NCBI GenBank assembly: GCA_039815415.1
Contig: JBCBZH010000094.1
Span: 1-13,746, forward strand
DNA length: 13,746 nucleotides
From: JBCBZH01 sp039815415
Lineage (GTDB): Bacteria > Bacteroidota > Rhodothermia > Rhodothermales > Rubricoccaceae
Reading direction: 5' to 3'
The notes under the pieces are model-generated. The model did no database searches. It was not told the origin of the DNA and saw nothing but the letters and a program-made list of their open reading frames with translations. Below, one piece after another: positions 10,927-13,746 of the stretch. Each line of letters begins with the position of its first letter. The first letter of the stretch is position 1. The translations under genes and the position numbers were made by a program.

Positions 10927-13746
10927 ATGGATTCCTCGTCTGCCCCCATCCGCTTCGTCACCGCTGCCTCGCTGTTCGACGGCCACGACGCTGCCATCAA
11001 CATCATGCGACGCATCCTGCAGGCGCAGGGTGTCGAGGTCATCCATCTCGGCCACGACCGCTCGGTGTTGGACGTGGTCGAGACGGCCATCGAGGAGGAT
11101 GCGCAGGGCATCGCTGTTTCGAGTTACCAAGGCGGGCACGTCGAGTACTTCAAGTACATGGTGGATCTGTTGCGGGAACGTGGCGCCGACCACATCCAGG
11201 TGTTCGGCGGCGGCGGCGGCGTGATCGTGGAGGAGGAGATCGCCGAACTAGAGGCCTACGGTGTCGCAAAGATCTACTCTCCCGAGGACGGGATGCGGAT
11301 GGGCTTGGAGGGCATGATCGGGCACATGGTGTCGGTCGCGCGCGCGGCGCGCCCTGAGGTTGGAGATCAGGGATTGGGAACCGGGAATGAAGATGCCCCG
11401 CTCGTGGATGTCGCCAGCTCGACCGAAGTGAAGCGCGTCGCTCGTGCACTGACCGCTGTAGAGCACCGCTCGGGCTCTCCGTCTGGTGATGGCGCTCCGG
11501 CTCTGGCCCCCCAACTCTCAACTCCCAACACCCAAACCCCCGTCATCGGCATCACGGGAACGGGCGGCGCAGGCAAGTCCACGCTCACCGACGAGCTGGT
11601 GCGGCGCTTCCTCAACGACTTTGAGGACATTCAGGTGGCGGTTCTCAGCGTCGACCCGACGCGGCGGAGGACGGGCGGGGCACTCCTCGGCGACCGCATC
11701 CGCATGAACTCGCTCTACGGCGAGCATCGCGAGCGTGTGTACATGCGCTCGTTCGCGACGCGCCAGGCCAACCGGGCCACCAGCGCGGCGCTCCGCGAAG
11801 CGGTCGGCGTGTGTCAGGCTGCAGGGTTCGACGTAGTGATTGTCGAGACGGCAGGCATTGGACAGTCAGACACTGAGGTGTCAGATCTCGTCGACGTGTC
11901 GCTCTACGTCATGACCGCCGACTTCGGAGCGCCCACGCAGCTCGAGAAGATTGGGATGCTGGATGCGGCGGATCTCGTGGCGCTCAACAAGTTCGAGAAG
12001 CGTGGGGGCCGGGATGCCCTCCGGGATATCAAGAAACAGGTCCAGCGCAACCGGGGCGCGTTCTCCACGCCGCCCGACGAGATGCCCGTCTACCCAACAA
12101 TGGCCGCGCGCTTCGGAGACCCCGGCGTCAGCCGGCTCTACCTCTCGTTGCTGGATGGCATCCGTGAGCATGGCTTCGAGCGAACCTCCACGCTCTACGA
12201 CGCCAGCTCATTGCCCGAGCCTGATCCGTCCACACTCGCGCTCATTCCGCCTAAGCGGCAGCGTTACCTCGCCGAGATTGCCGAGACGTGCCGGAACTAT
12301 CGCCAGCACGCCGAGGCGCAGATTGAGCTGGCGAGGCGGTGGGGGCAGGCCGTCGGCGCCCGCCGGCAGGTAGTGGACTGGGCGCCCGAGGACCGCGACG
12401 CGCTGGTGGAACGCCTGGACACGATGGCGTCTCACTGGTGGGACCGCCTTGACACCCGCAATCGCTCCATCCTCGACAACTGGGACGCTCTTGCCGAGCA
12501 GTACCGAAGCGACGAGCTGGTGTACGAAGTGCGGGGCAAGGAGATCCGCCAGCCCCTGAAGCGCGAGACGCTGAGCGGGACGAAGGTGCCGCGTGTTGCG
12601 CTGCCGCGTACCCAGGATCCGGGCGAACGGCTTCGCTATGCGCTGCTCGAGAATCTGCCGGGGCAGTTTCCCTTCACGGCCGGCGTCTTCCCGCTCAAGC
12701 GAGAAGGCGAGGACCCGACACGGATGTTCGCCGGAGAGGGCACGCCCGAGCGGACCAACCGGCGCTTTCATCTCGTCAGCCTCGGGATGCCCGCCAAGCG
12801 ACTCTCGACCGCTTTCGACAGCGTGACCCTCTACGGCCGCGATCCTGGCGAGCGCCCGGACATTTACGGCAAGGTGGGCACCTCGGGCGTGTCGGTTGCC
12901 ACGCTGGACGACATGAAGAAGCTCTATTCGGGCTTCGACCTCTGCGCCCCAACCACGAGCGTGTCGATGACCATCAATGGGCCGGCACCATCGATCTTGG
13001 CGATGTTCTTCAACACGGCCATCGACCAGCAGGTGGAGGCGCACCTGCGTCGGGCTGGCAAGTGGGAGGCAGTAGAATCCGTTATTGCAAATAGGCTTGG
13101 AAAGGATCGCCCCCGCTACGTCCCCTTTGGTCCTAACGGCGAGGCCGACGGCCTGCCCGAGGGCCACGACGGCTCCGGCCTCGGTCTCCTCGGAACCACG
13201 GGTCGCCAGCTCGTCGACTGGGGTGTGCTGGACGCCGAGACCTACGAGGAGATCCGCCAGGGTGCGTTGCAGGCGGTGCGGGGGACCGTCCAGGCCGACA
13301 TCCTGAAAGAGGATCAGGCCCAGAACACCTGCATCTTCTCAACCGAGTTCTCACTCCGTTGCATGGGCGACGTGCAGCAGACGTTCATTGACGAGGGCGT
13401 CCGCAACTTCTACTCGGTCTCCATCTCGGGCTATCACATCGCTGAGGCGGGTGCCAACCCGATCAGCCAGCTCGCGTTCACACTCTCGAACGGGTTCACG
13501 TACGTCGAGGCCTACCGGGCACGCGGCATGGACGTAGATGCCTTCGCTCGCAACCTGTCGTTCTTCTTCTCGAACGGCATGGACGCTGAGTACACCGTCC
13601 TTGGGCGCGTCGCTCGGCGCATCTGGTCGGTCGCGATGCGCGATCTCTACGGAGCGGATGCTCGTTCCCAGAAGCTGAAGTACCACATTCAGACCTCAGG
13701 TCGCAGCCTCCACGCCCAGGAAATCCAGTTCAACGACATCCGCACG
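10927..13746 (+). CDS. icmF: Fused isobutyryl-CoA mutase IcmF (B12 domain, G-protein chaperone, mutase), C-terminus cut by window edge
   Basis: IcmF interconverts isobutyryl-CoA and n-butyryl-CoA with adenosylcobalamin, and its built-in GTPase guards cofactor loading. 940 residues are visible; the family is near 1,090, so about 150 are missing. The B12 domain (1-140) carries FDGHDAA with His20 as cobalt ligand. A linker (143-205) follows. The MeaB-like GTPase has its P-loop GTGGAGKS at 211-218, ETAGIGQSD from 307 and the NKFEKRG base motif at 354-360. The mutase barrel starts near 560: PFTAGVFPLKR, FAGEGTPERTN, SVSMTINGPAP, and SGYHIAEAGANP with His837. Phe588 and Gln799 align with the Phe/Gln pair of isobutyryl-CoA mutases, where methylmalonyl-CoA mutase has Tyr/Arg. 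A segment of about 82 residues (703-784) looks longer than I recall in some characterised members. ATG 10927 gives the normal N-terminus; there is no Shine-Dalgarno. Confidence 0.96.
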   Translation, partial: MDSSSAPIRFVTAASLFDGHDAAINIMRRILQAQGVEVIHLGHDRSVLDVVETAIEEDAQGIAVSSYQGGHVEYFKYMVDLLRERGADHIQVFGGGGGVIVEEEIAELEAYGVAKIYSPEDGMRMGLEGMIGHMVSVARAARPEVGDQGLGTGNEDAPLVDVASSTEVKRVARALTAVEHRSGSPSGDGAPALAPQLSTPNTQTPVIGITGTGGAGKSTLTDELVRRFLNDFEDIQVAVLSVDPTRRRTGGALLGDRIRMNSLYGEHRERVYMRSFATRQANRATSAALREAVGVCQAAGFDVVIVETAGIGQSDTEVSDLVDVSLYVMTADFGAPTQLEKIGMLDAADLVALNKFEKRGGRDALRDIKKQVQRNRGAFSTPPDEMPVYPTMAARFGDPGVSRLYLSLLDGIREHGFERTSTLYDASSLPEPDPSTLALIPPKRQRYLAEIAETCRNYRQHAEAQIELARRWGQAVGARRQVVDWAPEDRDALVERLDTMASHWWDRLDTRNRSILDNWDALAEQYRSDELVYEVRGKEIRQPLKRETLSGTKVPRVALPRTQDPGERLRYALLENLPGQFPFTAGVFPLKREGEDPTRMFAGEGTPERTNRRFHLVSLGMPAKRLSTAFDSVTLYGRDPGERPDIYGKVGTSGVSVATLDDMKKLYSGFDLCAPTTSVSMTINGPAPSILAMFFNTAIDQQVEAHLRRAGKWEAVESVIANRLGKDRPRYVPFGPNGEADGLPEGHDGSGLGLLGTTGRQLVDWGVLDAETYEEIRQGALQAVRGTVQADILKEDQAQNTCIFSTEFSLRCMGDVQQTFIDEGVRNFYSVSISGYHIAEAGANPISQLAFTLSNGFTYVEAYRARGMDVDAFARNLSFFFSNGMDAEYTVLGRVARRIWSVAMRDLYGADARSQKLKYHIQTSGRSLHAQEIQFNDIRT
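11358..11541. repeat. Two inverted TTGGGA-type low-complexity tracts inside the icmF linker
   Basis: A purine-rich tract at 11358-11389 (containing GGATTGGGAACCGGGAA) and a pyrimidine-rich tract at 11507-11541 (containing CAACTCCCAACACCC) flank a segment of about 115 bases. Read on opposite strands they are the same kind of degenerate TTGGGA repeat; TTGGGA at 11374-11379 can pair with TCCCAA at 11523-11528. They encode the variable linker between the B12 and GTPase domains, where an insertion would be tolerated. The sequence between them encodes a helix-like stretch (VKRVARALTAVE) that appears native to the family. Confidence 0.4.

Larger units (their letters stand above)
167..13213. repeat. 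Dispersed non-palindromic word CGAGCTGGCGA (16 core copies)
   Basis: The 9-base core GAGCTGGCG occurs 16 times. On the plus strand it starts at 6275, 6734, 8676, 9650, 10077, 10801 and 12325. As its complement CGCCAGCTC it starts at 168, 3210, 4528, 6039, 6427, 9119, 11412, 12201 and 13204. Nine copies extend to GAGCTGGCGA, and eight to the full 11-mer CGAGCTGGCGA (167-177, 6274-6284, 6733-6743, 8675-8685, 9118-9128, 10800-10810, 11411-11421, 13203-13213). Copies fall in five of six possible coding frames and in two intergenic leaders. From base composition alone the 9-mer would be expected at roughly 0.3 copies on both strands. Function is unknown; see findings. Confidence 0.75.

Noticed and set aside
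10927..11350. The 5' part of icmF as a separate B12-binding protein gene
   Set aside because: The frame continues without a stop through the linker into the GTPase and mutase domains, as in IcmF; no frameshift is needed.
12208..13167. Minus-strand open frame of 319 codons
   Set aside because: Antisense to the icmF mutase domain, whose conserved motifs run through this whole stretch.
167..13213. The repeated word as a Chi or KOPS-type polar motif
   Set aside because: Such motifs are skewed to one strand over a replichore; here the copies are split 7 to 9 between strands within one window. A genome-wide count could still change this.
1..13746. CRISPR arrays, tRNA or rRNA genes, insertion sequences, prophage or defence genes
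   Set aside because: No regularly spaced direct repeats, no tRNA-like cloverleaf or rRNA sequence recognised, and no transposase, integrase, nuclease-helicase or toxin motifs found in any supported gene.

Overview
The window looks like chromosomal DNA from a high-GC member of the Bacteroidota/Rhodothermota side of the tree (for example a Rhodothermia-like marine bacterium). This placement is inference. It rests on a Bacteroidota-style secreted subtilase with an Asp/Asn-rich calcium-type insert, an IcmF with a B12-GTPase-mutase layout, an acyl-CoA dehydrogenase of the 'DSRPFQIFEGSNDI' type, and start codons that almost all lack a Shine-Dalgarno sequence. No rRNA, tRNA, CRISPR array, transposase or phage gene was seen.

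Layout. Positions 1-1808 (-) hold a secreted subtilisin-like protease, cut by the left edge. A 507-base intergenic region (1809-2315) follows; its right end is rich in short inverted repeats. Next is serS (2316-3587, -), diverging from a META-domain lipoprotein (3693-4178, +). A two-gene minus-strand unit comes next: a stand-alone cobalamin-binding domain protein (5096-5515) and an RmlD-like SDR protein (4153-5094), one base apart. An RluA-type pseudouridine synthase (5598-6338, +) converges on a second minus-strand unit, an acyl-CoA dehydrogenase (6845-8368) abutting a DinB-like protein (6323-6844). A Sfp-type phosphopantetheinyl transferase (8571-9236, +) converges on a membrane-anchored zinc protease (9233-10075, -), and the two share a CTAG stop. 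Upstream of the protease is a peroxiredoxin-like lipoprotein (10137-10793, -). It diverges from icmF (10927 to the right edge, +), the fused B12-dependent isobutyryl-CoA mutase with its own G-protein chaperone.

How the genes fit together. IcmF, the acyl-CoA dehydrogenase and the free B12-binding domain suggest branched or short acyl-CoA metabolism, but they lie in separate transcription units. The rest is a mix of housekeeping and envelope genes packed tightly, often with overlapping 3' ends.

The most unusual signal is not a gene. A non-palindromic word, CGAGCTGGCGA (core GAGCTGGCG), occurs 16 times as the 9-base core and 8 times as the exact 11-mer. It appears on both strands, in five different reading contexts within genes and twice in intergenic leaders. 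Rough base-composition expectation is well under one copy for the 9-mer. Because the frame varies, this looks like selection or spread at the DNA level, comparable to DNA-uptake sequences or the cyanobacterial HIP1 word. I do not know of a description of this word.
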